Assembly: GCA_964597315.1 (NCBI GenBank)
Contig: CAZQXD010000081.1
Coordinates: forward strand, 1-17,460
Reading direction: 5' to 3'
Length of the DNA stretch: 17,460 nt
Source: CAZQXD01 sp964597315
GTDB lineage: Bacteria > Pseudomonadota > Gammaproteobacteria > Competibacterales > Competibacteraceae
Shown: piece by piece, positions 7,845 through 15,486 of the stretch
Position numbering within the stretch: position 1 is the first letter of the stretch
Layout of the letters: the number at the start of each line of letters is the position of its first letter
Notes under the pieces: model-generated
Seen by the model: the letters and a program-made list of their open reading frames with translations, nothing else
Told to the model about the DNA's origin: nothing
Databases searched by the model: none
Made by a program: the position numbers and the translations under genes

Positions 7845-9533
7845 ATGTCTGGAGAAAACTATCTGGTTGTCATCGAAACCCAGCGGGTCAAGGACTATCT
7901 GTTCGCTTCCCCCAAGCTTAGGGAGACCCGGGGAGCCAGCCTGCTGCTGGATAAACTGAACCGGCAGGATACCCGCAAGGCGGTGGATGCCTGTCAGGGT
8001 AAGAGTATTTATCTTGGCGGAGGCTCGGGGCGGGTGTTGTTCGATGACCCTGGCAAAGCCGATAAATTCTGCGACGAGGTCAGAAAAATCTACCGCCGGG
8101 GCGCCATCAGCGCCCAGGTGTCCGTGGAACGGGTGACCCGCCAGCCCAACGAGTCGTTTTCAAAGTGGATGGCTCGGGGCGTTGCCGAGTCCCAGAAGAA
8201 CAAGCTGGCCAAGGTGGAGGCCGTACCCCTGCTGGCCGGTCGTTGGATTCGGCCCTGCGCCGCTTGTGGCAAGGCGCCCGCCCAGCAGGTGGAGAAGGTG
8301 GGACCCGACGAAGAGCGTTACTTTTGCCGCGCCTGCCTGTTCAAGCATCGGGAGGTCAAAAAGCTATATGCCGATGTGAAACGCCACAATGATGTGAATA
8401 AAGAAGAACTCAAAAAGCACTATTCAGGCTACATTCTCACCTCTCTGGTGGAAGAAATCGGAAACAAAAAAGGCTCGGACGCCAACCTACTTTTACCCCA
8501 GGACTTCAATCAGATCGCCGCCCAGTCCAAGCCCGGCAACTACCTGGGGTTTATCTATGCCGACGGCAACCGCATGGGCGAGACCATCAAGCAGATGGCT
8601 GAGCTGTTTCCCGGAGACGCCGAGGCCCGACAAGCCTACGGGGCATTTTCAAAAATCGTGGATCGCAGCACCCGCGAGGCAGCGGTGGAAGCGGTGTTGG
8701 AATGTGTGCCGCTGCCCAAGGCATCAAGCCACTCGGAAGAAAGCCGGTACTCCCTGCCGGTGGAGTTTATCCTGGCCGGGGGCGACGATCTGATCCTTGT
8801 CACCCCCGCCCATCTGGCCCTGCCGGTGACGGCGCGGTTTATCAAAATATTTCAGGAAAAGTCCCTGGCCCTGCAACAACAATGGCAAACCGATGGCAAA
8901 CTGCAAAAGTATTTTGCCAAAAATGGCCTGACCACCTCCGCCGGGGTGGTTATCGCCCACGCGGGCTATCCCGCCAGCCAGTTGATGGACCTGGCCGGCG
9001 AGTTGATGAAACTGGCCAAGGGCAAGGCGGCGGACCTGGCTCGGAATAGGTCGTGTCAGGGCACCCTGGATTTTATGGTGCTGCATACCCCCGGCAGCGA
9101 ATCCGCCAAGCAGCGCCGGGGCGAGGAATACTCCCGTCGCACCGACGCCCTGGAAGTCCGCCTCACCGAGCGGCCTTATACGGTCCCGGACCTGGAGGCC
9201 CTGCTGGCCCGAATCCGCGCCCTCAAGGAGGCGGATGTGCCCCGCACCAAGCTCAAGGCCCTGTATCCCATCCTGTTCGAAGACTTGCTTCCCGCCCAGT
9301 TCGAGGCCCAGCGCATCCGGGAACGCTTGCGGACGACCGGGGCGCTGGATGCCGAGGACGGGCCTTTACAGTCCCTGATCGAGGATCTGGATGTGTTTCC
9401 GTTCCGTCGGGACAACCCCAATCGCTGGACCACGCCCCTGTCGGAGTTGATCGAAATCTACGACTTCGTAGCCCCCGAAGTAGCCATGGTCATGGAGGAC
9501 ACTATCGATGACGGAGTACACGTACCAGCTTGA
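7845..9533 (+). CDS. cas10: Cas10 large subunit, HD-less, with GGDD cyclase motif
   Basis: Signature subunit of type III effector complexes, here 562 residues, short for Cas10. The N-terminus (YLVVIETQRVKDYLFASPKLRETRGAS) is the first palm-like domain; there is no upstream HD nuclease domain, as is usual in subtype III-D. A zinc finger follows (C138, C141, C161, C164; CxxC-x19-CxxC). The second palm domain has YADGNRMG at 238-245, bearing metal-binding D240, and AGGDDLIL with GGDD at 312-315, the site that makes cyclic oligoadenylate from ATP. The C-terminal 120 residues are helical. ATG 7845 is chosen over TTG 7839 because AAGAGGA sits seven bases upstream. It overlaps the next gene by 26 bases. 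The intact GGDD site fits the CARF and Csx3-like genes downstream. Confidence 0.93.
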   Translation: MSGENYLVVIETQRVKDYLFASPKLRETRGASLLLDKLNRQDTRKAVDACQGKSIYLGGGSGRVLFDDPGKADKFCDEVRKIYRRGAISAQVSVERVTRQPNESFSKWMARGVAESQKNKLAKVEAVPLLAGRWIRPCAACGKAPAQQVEKVGPDEERYFCRACLFKHREVKKLYADVKRHNDVNKEELKKHYSGYILTSLVEEIGNKKGSDANLLLPQDFNQIAAQSKPGNYLGFIYADGNRMGETIKQMAELFPGDAEARQAYGAFSKIVDRSTREAAVEAVLECVPLPKASSHSEESRYSLPVEFILAGGDDLILVTPAHLALPVTARFIKIFQEKSLALQQQWQTDGKLQKYFAKNGLTTSAGVVIAHAGYPASQLMDLAGELMKLAKGKAADLARNRSCQGTLDFMVLHTPGSESAKQRRGEEYSRRTDALEVRLTERPYTVPDLEALLARIRALKEADVPRTKLKALYPILFEDLLPAQFEAQRIRERLRTTGALDAEDGPLQSLIEDLDVFPFRRDNPNRWTTPLSELIEIYDFVAPEVAMVMEDTIDDGVHVPA

Positions 9534-10134
9534 ATTTATCGCCCCCGTAGGGGTGTTCACGGGCCTAGGCATCGCCGGTCTGGTGGATCGTACCGTGGTG
9601 CGCATGAGCGACGGTCGGCCCTATATTCCCGGCTCCACGGTCAAGGGGCGCTTGCGGTTTTTCGCGGAACGGGTCTGGCGGCCCGATCAAGCCGAAGGGA
9701 GCGGCCTGGGCAAACCCCATGTCGGGGGCTATTGCAAGCATCTGGACAGCGCCTGCGCCCTGTGCCGTTTGTTCGGCAATCCGGCCCTGGCGGCCCTGGT
9801 GTCTGTAGGCCAGGCTACCCTGGAGACATCCGCCCAGCAGGCCGAACCCGAGACCCCTTCCAACCCGGTGCTTCATGCCGATGCGGAGATTCTGCCGGGC
9901 GTGGCCTTGTCGCGGCGGCGTCGCACTGCCCTGGCCGACCATTTGTTTTTCGACGAGACCATTCCGGCTACGGTATTCAAGGGCCGCCTGCTGGTGGATG
10001 AGCGGCTGCGGGAGGCGGAAATCCGTTTTCTGGCGGGTGTGGGTGCGATAGTGGACAGCCTAGGGGGGCGTAAGGCCGCCGGTCGGGGACGGCTGAAGGG
10101 GGGCATCCAGGTGCAGGGGAGGGCATTGTCATGA
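9508..10134 (+). CDS. cas7: Csm3-like Cas7 backbone subunit (RAMP), copy A
   Basis: RNA-binding backbone subunit of 208 residues, close to the size of Csm3. It has the RAMP strand YTYQLEFIAPVGVFTGLG, then GLVDRTV, where D27 aligns with the Csm3 catalytic Asp (D33 in Csm3 of other systems), then the loop YIPGSTVKG at 39-47. A zinc-type motif CALCRLFG (C83, C86, plus C76) and a Gly/Arg-rich C-terminal strand KAAGRGRLKGG complete the fold. D27 predicts cleavage of target RNA by this subunit. GGAGG lies upstream of ATG 9508, inside the end of cas10. Its stop overlaps the csx10 start in ATGA. Confidence 0.9.
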   Translation: MTEYTYQLEFIAPVGVFTGLGIAGLVDRTVVRMSDGRPYIPGSTVKGRLRFFAERVWRPDQAEGSGLGKPHVGGYCKHLDSACALCRLFGNPALAALVSVGQATLETSAQQAEPETPSNPVLHADAEILPGVALSRRRRTALADHLFFDETIPATVFKGRLLVDERLREAEIRFLAGVGAIVDSLGGRKAAGRGRLKGGIQVQGRALS

Positions 10135-11672
10135 GCGTGCTTGGCATCACCATTACCTTGCAAGCCCCCACCCTGATGGCCGCGTCGCCGCCAGGGTCCA
10201 ACCTAGTGGAGAGTCTGGCGTTTATTCCCGGTAACGCCCTTCGTGGCGTCCTGGCCAGGCGGTATCTGGAAAAGGGCAAAGCCGACGCTGACGACTTCAA
10301 GGCTCTGTTTTTGTCAGGCCAGGTGCGTTACGGCTTCGCCACCAAGGATGGCGCCCACTGGCTGCCTTTGTCGGCCCGGTCCTGTAAATACGACGGGGGT
10401 TTTAGCGAGGACAAGGGCCACGGCATGGTGGATTTATTACTGGTCGGCGACGGGCCGGTGAATTGTCCCCACTCTGGCTGTGGTCAGTCCATCGACTATT
10501 GCAAGGGGTTCTGGGAACCCGACCAGTACCGCAAGGTCACCGTGGACCATCGCTTGATTACCCGCACCGCCATCGACGCCCGCCGGAGCGCCGCTCGGGA
10601 TGGGGCCTTATACAGCCAGCGGGTGCTGGGGGAAGGCCAGGTCTTTAAGGCCACCATCGAGAGCGACAAACAGTCCTTGATTGAGCGGCTGAAGCCCCTG
10701 ATCGGCGAGTCCTACACCGCCCGCCTCGGGGGAGCCACCAGCCGTGGGCAGGGTTGGGCGACGCTGGCGACCTGCCCACCCTCTCGCTGGTCTCTGCCGT
10801 CTCTGGCCCAGCGTTATAACGCCTATCGACAACAATGCAAGGCCCCCGTGCTGATGGTCACCCTGCTCAGTGATGGCCTGTTCCGGGACGCCTATCTACG
10901 GGACCGTACCGCCCCCACCCTGGCCGATCTGGCTGGGCTAGGCATCAATCCCGATGACTGGGACCCCCATCCCCACAAGGCGTTCATGGATACCCGGCTG
11001 GTGTTCGGTTTCGACGGCGAGCCTATCTATCTGCCCCGGCAGCCCCGCTTGGCGGTGGCGGCTGGCAGTGTGTTTATGTTCAAAGCCAAAGAGGGCGTGG
11101 CTCGACCCACGATCCCCAACAAGGGCAATGGACTGGGTTGGATCGGTGATAACAACGCCGAGGGCTATGGCCGGGCGGTGTTATGGCATCCCTTCCATGG
11201 GCGACCGGAGAAAGGCTGGGCACCGTCTGAGCCAAAAATTGAGCGCTATTTGATAGATAAGGCCCAGGAACTCTATGGACAGGGGTTTGCGCCCAAGGGT
11301 AGCGACGCTATCAGCGCCGCCCAGATGGCCCACATAGGGGAGCTGATCCTGGGTGCGGGGGACCTGAAGCAGGCTATCAGCCAGGTAAGCTGTTATCTGA
11401 ATAAGCAGTTGAAAAAATTGCAGAAGCGGGTAGACCGGGGCGAGCCTCCTCAATCCTGGCTAGTTCCGGGTCCCGATGACGGTTCCACGCGAGGAGAGCG
11501 CCTCAAGAACTGGATCGCCGAGCAACGCTACCTGCCCAATACAGTCACTCCCAGCGAGGCGGAACGGTTGCGGCTGCTGCAACGGTTCTGGACCCGGTTT
11601 CATGGGTTGTACCGTTACGAAGCCGCGATGGGCAAGCCCATGGCCTTGTGTCATCCGCCCGAATCTTCCTAA
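10131..11672 (+). CDS. csx10: Csx10-type Cas5 protein with C-terminal helical extension
   Basis: Subtype III-D marker, taking the Cas5 place that caps the crRNA 5' handle. The 513-residue protein has the RAMP loop FIPGNALRG (31-39) followed by LARRYL. A Cys cluster (C112, C117, C124) sits in the middle of the first half, then HRLITRTAID (140-149) and the G-rich segment GGATSRGQG (200-208). A second RAMP part runs from about 238 and ends in AAGSVFMFKAK and EGYGRAVLWHPF (344-355). Residues 366-513 are an additional, mostly alpha-helical part (ISAAQMAHIGELILGAG, LNKQLKKLQKRV), near the size of a Cas11 small subunit. No separate Cas11 gene is visible in the operon. The assignment rests on motif order and context. 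Confidence 0.82.
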   Translation: MSVLGITITLQAPTLMAASPPGSNLVESLAFIPGNALRGVLARRYLEKGKADADDFKALFLSGQVRYGFATKDGAHWLPLSARSCKYDGGFSEDKGHGMVDLLLVGDGPVNCPHSGCGQSIDYCKGFWEPDQYRKVTVDHRLITRTAIDARRSAARDGALYSQRVLGEGQVFKATIESDKQSLIERLKPLIGESYTARLGGATSRGQGWATLATCPPSRWSLPSLAQRYNAYRQQCKAPVLMVTLLSDGLFRDAYLRDRTAPTLADLAGLGINPDDWDPHPHKAFMDTRLVFGFDGEPIYLPRQPRLAVAAGSVFMFKAKEGVARPTIPNKGNGLGWIGDNNAEGYGRAVLWHPFHGRPEKGWAPSEPKIERYLIDKAQELYGQGFAPKGSDAISAAQMAHIGELILGAGDLKQAISQVSCYLNKQLKKLQKRVDRGEPPQSWLVPGPDDGSTRGERLKNWIAEQRYLPNTVTPSEAERLRLLQRFWTRFHGLYRYEAAMGKPMALCHPPESS

Positions 11673-11724
11673 CGCCAGATGGCCCGCCAAGAGGCCCTGT
11701 GTTTGCCAACCCGAGGGTAAAACG

Positions 11725-12519
11725 ATGGACGATAAACACATTCCGTTTGGCCATCACACTTTGCATAACCGTTATTGCTTCGAGGGTGTGCTGCATCTGG
11801 ACACGCCATTGCGCCTGTCCTCGGGGCGGGCTTCGGACGAGACCGACGCCCCCTTGATGACCACCCGCGACGACATTCCGTATATGCCCGGCAGCAGCCT
11901 CCGGGGGGCTATCCGCTCCGAAGTGGAACGCATCGTGGCGGCGGCGGGGCAGGCCCAGGGGTTGCGCGGTTGCACCCTGTTCAGCAAAGACGACGCGAAC
12001 GATGCCTGCATCAGCGTCAACCGGGCCAAACAACAATGTCTGGGAGAGAAGAAGGACGAAGCAAAGGCATTGGCCTATGCCGAGGAGGCGCTGTGTGACG
12101 TCTGCAAATTGTTCGGCTCCACGGTGTTCGGGTCCCGCCTGATCATCGAGGACGCCTATCCGGTGGAGCGGGATCGCCATGGCCACAAGCGCCAGGTTCG
12201 GGACGGCGTGGGTATCGACCGGGACACCGGAACCGCCAGTCCGGGGGTGAAGTTCGATTATCAGGTGCTGGAGACCGGGCCGACGTTTGTTTTCAGGATG
12301 CAGGTGGAGAACCTGACCGAGAAGGACAAGTTGTTGATCAATTTGGTGCTGGGCCTGTTGCGTAACGGCTTGCACGTGGGCGGCAAACGGGCCGCCGGGC
12401 TGGGGCGGGTGCGGCTGGATCAGGATTGGAAAGTGACCGGCTTTGAAAGCGCCGATGCCCTGTGGCAGGCGGTCATCCAGGGCCAAGACCCCCACCAAAG
12501 CCTGAGCTGGAGGGTTTGA
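11725..12519 (+). CDS. cas7: Cas7-like RAMP protein, copy B
   Basis: Backbone-type RAMP protein of 264 residues. The strand YCFEGVLHLDTPLRLSSG leads to DETDAPLM, in which D41 sits where Csm3 has its catalytic Asp. The RAMP loop YMPGSSLRG is at 53-61. A zinc-type motif CDVCKLFG is at 124-131, and VRDGVGIDRDTGTASPG precedes a strand typical of Csm3-like Cas7. The Gly-rich C-terminal strand is GKRAAGLGRVRL. GAGGG upstream supports ATG 11725, although the frame is open further 5'. It follows csx10 after a 52-base gap, the largest between neighbouring genes before the csx3-like to RT spacer. D41 suggests a second target-RNA cleavage site. Confidence 0.88.
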   Translation: MDDKHIPFGHHTLHNRYCFEGVLHLDTPLRLSSGRASDETDAPLMTTRDDIPYMPGSSLRGAIRSEVERIVAAAGQAQGLRGCTLFSKDDANDACISVNRAKQQCLGEKKDEAKALAYAEEALCDVCKLFGSTVFGSRLIIEDAYPVERDRHGHKRQVRDGVGIDRDTGTASPGVKFDYQVLETGPTFVFRMQVENLTEKDKLLINLVLGLLRNGLHVGGKRAAGLGRVRLDQDWKVTGFESADALWQAVIQGQDPHQSLSWRV

Positions 12520-12521
12520 GC

Positions 12522-13529
12522 ATGTTGAAGCGCAAGCTGTGCGAACTGAGCTTCACTTGGTCCCTGGAATGCGAAGGGCCGTTGCTGATCGCCGATGGGC
12601 GTTATGACCAGAAGGAATTGAATCCAGACGCCGAGAACAGCGGCAAGTACCCCGACAAGGTGTTTATCAGCCGCAATTCGATAGACGACGTTTACCGGCG
12701 GCTCAGGGCAAAATCCGCCAGCGATTTAGGCTTGGATTTCTATATACCCGCCACCTCCTTGCGCGGGCCGTTACGCGCCCAGGCCGAGCGGATCATCCGC
12801 ACGTTGCTGCCGGATAAACCGGCGCCCATCACGGCCTGCGATCCTTTCGAGCGGGAGCCGGAGGATTTGCGTTCCTGTTCCCAGCGGTTGGTGGACAAGA
12901 AATCCGATCACCCCTACGAGTCGGTATGTCCCGCCTGCAAACTGTTCGGCTGTACCGGCACGGCCAGCCGACTGCGGGTGGATGAACCCAAAGGGCCGAA
13001 GCCACGCACCAATGGGGGGATTCGCTCTGTTTACCGGGACATGATCGGCATCGACCGGTTTACGGGGGGCGTGTATAGCGGCGCGAATATGCGGTTTCAC
13101 GTTTTGGAGAACACCCGTTTCGAAACCACCGTGACCGTCGCCAATTTCGAGTGGTGGCAAATCGGTCTGCTGGCCTATGTGCTACGGGATTTTCAGGACG
13201 GTCTGGCGCCTATCGGCTTTGGCAAGACCAAGGGGTTTGGCCTGGTGAAGGGGTCCGTGGGGGGGATCGCTCTGAGCTATCCCAAGGGCAGGGCGACGGC
13301 GGGCAAGCTGCCCGATCTGGGCAGTCTGGTGTCTGCCGAGGAGCGGAAGGCGTATGGGCTGGACGATGCCGACGAGTTGGCTTGTCCCGTAACGTCCAAG
13401 CCCGATGCCAGAGACGGGCTGAGCTTGTATGACAGCTTCGAAGTCAACGAGCCGGACCGCCTGTGGCAAATCACCGCGCCGATTTTCAATACGTATCTGG
13501 CGACCCGGGGGAAGGAGGATAACTCGTGA
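12522..13529 (+). CDS. cas7: Cas7-like RAMP protein, copy C
   Basis: RAMP backbone-type protein of 335 residues. After the first strand (ELSFTWSLECEGPLLIADG) an insertion of about 45 residues precedes the loop YIPATSLRG (74-82); the usual Asp-x-Pro segment is not evident, so RNA cleavage by this subunit is doubtful. The zinc-type motif CPACKLFG is at 136-143. MIGIDRFTGGVYSGANMRFHVLE matches the Csm3-like core, and the Gly-rich C-terminal element is IGFGKTKGFGLVKG. A tail of about 85 residues follows. It begins two bases after the preceding stop and ends in a GTGA overlap with the csx19-like gene. Confidence 0.85.
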   Translation: MLKRKLCELSFTWSLECEGPLLIADGRYDQKELNPDAENSGKYPDKVFISRNSIDDVYRRLRAKSASDLGLDFYIPATSLRGPLRAQAERIIRTLLPDKPAPITACDPFEREPEDLRSCSQRLVDKKSDHPYESVCPACKLFGCTGTASRLRVDEPKGPKPRTNGGIRSVYRDMIGIDRFTGGVYSGANMRFHVLENTRFETTVTVANFEWWQIGLLAYVLRDFQDGLAPIGFGKTKGFGLVKGSVGGIALSYPKGRATAGKLPDLGSLVSAEERKAYGLDDADELACPVTSKPDARDGLSLYDSFEVNEPDRLWQITAPIFNTYLATRGKEDNS

Positions 13530-14059
13530 CGGCGGTAATCGGCGTGTGCCGTAACCGGCGCGACCATCCCGACCTGTCGAATCTGGGCCTGGAGTTTCTC
13601 TGGTTGGAGGCTCCCCTGGCGGCCCGCCTGGCCCGGGTGAGTGAGGTAGCGGATTGGTGCGATGTGAATACCTGGCCCGCCGGGCGGTTGTTCGGGGAGG
13701 CGGGAGAGTACCGCTGGCAACGTCTGGCTAATGATCGCTTACAGGGGGTTTTGCTTGCGGAGCAGCCGTCCTTACCGGCGGGTTTTGAGGATCAACTGGA
13801 ACTGACCATGGAGGAAGAGACGCACTTGTTGTTATGGGGAGATTGGATAAATCCCCAAGCAGACCCCGAAGAAAACCCCGATGGCGGTATGCGTTTTTAT
13901 GCGCCGGAGCTTCCCCAGGCACAGCGGTATCCACTGGATGCCTCTGTCGATCCATCCGGCAAGTCGGCGTGGCTGGTGGCGCGCCGGTATCAGCATTCGG
14001 AGGCGGGTGAGTTTTTGCGGTGTGTGGGGTTTGCCTTGGAGGTGCGTGATGACGACTAA
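13526..14059 (+). CDS. csx19: Csx19-like CRISPR-associated protein
   Basis: Protein of 177 residues resembling the Csx19 (TIGR03984) family found only in III-D type loci, where it is part of the effector complex. Recognisable pieces are WPAGRLFGEAGEYRWQRL in the first half, the central LLLWGDW, then MRFYAPELPQAQRYPL and a C-terminal YQHSEAGEFLRCVGFAL. It has no nuclease or metal-binding motif that I can see. Translation starts at GTG 13526 behind AAGGAGG and overlaps the stop of the previous gene. It overlaps the next gene by 11 bases. The family call is from memory of motif pattern plus context, so moderate confidence. Confidence 0.7.
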   Translation: MTAVIGVCRNRRDHPDLSNLGLEFLWLEAPLAARLARVSEVADWCDVNTWPAGRLFGEAGEYRWQRLANDRLQGVLLAEQPSLPAGFEDQLELTMEEETHLLLWGDWINPQADPEENPDGGMRFYAPELPQAQRYPLDASVDPSGKSAWLVARRYQHSEAGEFLRCVGFALEVRDDD

Positions 14060-15479
14060 GATCAATCCTTATAATTTTGTGCCTTTGCTAGAGGAGCCTG
14101 TTCGAGGCTCATACACGACCTTTGAGCGTTATAGGCCAAACTGTTATTCAGGAGTGTTGTCGTGCAGACTAACGGTGGTCAGTCCTCTCATAACAGCGGA
14201 TCAAAGTAAAAACACAAAGCATTGCTTGAGAGACCAGGATGGTAATTTTCTCAAAAATAATAAAAACCAACCTTATGATAAGATTGATGTACATCATTTT
14301 CCAAGAAATAGCCTAGAAGAACCTATTGTCACTGCCAGTTCGTTAAAAGGAATGATTCGTTCCTTAATGGAAGCCATGCTGAATGGATGTATGACCCTTG
14401 CCTCGACGACTGCTTATAAAAAAAAGAATGGCCGCGAAGAGATTGTATATTCCTATAAAGATTTAAACAATCATGATCATTCAAAATGTAATGATCAGAA
14501 TAATTTATGTTCTATTTGTCGACTATTCGGAACAATTAACGGTAATGAATATCACTGCATTGGAAGGGTCTATTTTGAGGATGCTAAATTAACAAAAGAG
14601 CAATTGGTGAAAGGGCTTTTCTTGCTGAAAGAATTATCCTCCCCAAAGCCTTCACATTATTGGACTTATGTAAATAACCCAAATCATACTCATGGTCCTC
14701 TTGATAGACACTATTCAATATTAGGCAGAAAATTTTATTATCATCACTCACCAGAGTCAAAATTTACGGTAACAGAGCATATGTCAAATGATCGGTCGAA
14801 AGCTATCGGAGAGTTTGCAAAAATAGGCTCAGAGTTTTCATTCAAGGTGCATGTCGAAAACATTGAAAAAAATGATCTAGGAAGCCTTCTTTTGGCACTT
14901 GAATTAGGGCCTGGTTTAGGTCATAAATTGGGATTAGGAAAAGCTATTGGTTTGGGTAGTTGTCAAATCGAGATAGACAAGGCCGATCTGATTCAGAGCG
15001 ATATGCGTTATCGTAATTGGAGTACAGAGGCCCAAGCCGACAAGCTGGTGGATTGGAGATCCTTGATTCCCGATTGGAAAACAACATTGCCGCCCAGTTT
15101 GATTGAGGTGACGAGACTCAATAAGTATAAGGATGGAGATATTAGCTATCCGAAAATGGAAAAATCCAGCCAAGGTGTTCGTTACCCGAAACAATCGATT
15201 GATGCCAAAGGGGTATTCGATGGCGCGAACCACGCTCCTGGGCAGCCTGATGAAGTTGTTAAATTAGCCATGGAACCGGATGGCGACCCACCGCCAGCCA
15301 GACCTGGTGAAACCCCAGTCTGGTTCAGGGGGAAGGAAGGCGAGGAACTGATATTTCAAACTCAGGCCGGTGAGATAGTCCGGCGCCCCATGAATGCGTT
15401 TCAGGCAAAAAAAAAGCACCTGCTTGCGGGAAAATGGTTTCTGCTTTCTGGATCTAGAAGTGTAAAAAAACCAGGATGA
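14049..15479 (+). CDS. cas7: TIGR03986-type CRISPR-associated RAMP (Cas7-like) protein, copy D
   Basis: Cas7-like protein of 476 residues. The N-terminal INPYNFVPL is the hallmark of the TIGR03986 family found in III-D loci. After the strand CRLTVVSPLITA come about 40 inserted residues, then the RAMP loop VTASSLKG (94-101) and the zinc-type motif CSICRLFG at 154-161. The Gly-rich segment GLGHKLGLGKAIGLG lies near 295-310, and a C-terminal extension of about 165 residues follows. ATG 14049 has GGAGG upstream. Base composition falls sharply at its start: 14221-14280 holds 18 G+C in 60, against 32 in 60 at 12001-12060. Bases 15410-15416 form A AAA AAG in frame, a classic slippery heptamer. It is followed by the CARF gene after 7 bases. 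Confidence 0.85.
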   Translation: MTTKINPYNFVPLLEEPVRGSYTTFERYRPNCYSGVLSCRLTVVSPLITADQSKNTKHCLRDQDGNFLKNNKNQPYDKIDVHHFPRNSLEEPIVTASSLKGMIRSLMEAMLNGCMTLASTTAYKKKNGREEIVYSYKDLNNHDHSKCNDQNNLCSICRLFGTINGNEYHCIGRVYFEDAKLTKEQLVKGLFLLKELSSPKPSHYWTYVNNPNHTHGPLDRHYSILGRKFYYHHSPESKFTVTEHMSNDRSKAIGEFAKIGSEFSFKVHVENIEKNDLGSLLLALELGPGLGHKLGLGKAIGLGSCQIEIDKADLIQSDMRYRNWSTEAQADKLVDWRSLIPDWKTTLPPSLIEVTRLNKYKDGDISYPKMEKSSQGVRYPKQSIDAKGVFDGANHAPGQPDEVVKLAMEPDGDPPPARPGETPVWFRGKEGEELIFQTQAGEIVRRPMNAFQAKKKHLLAGKWFLLSGSRSVKKPG

Positions 15480-15486
15480 ATATGCC

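Noticed and set aside
11545..12498. Minus-strand open frame of 317 codons
   Set aside because: It is antisense to csx10 and cas7 copy B, both of which have clear motifs.
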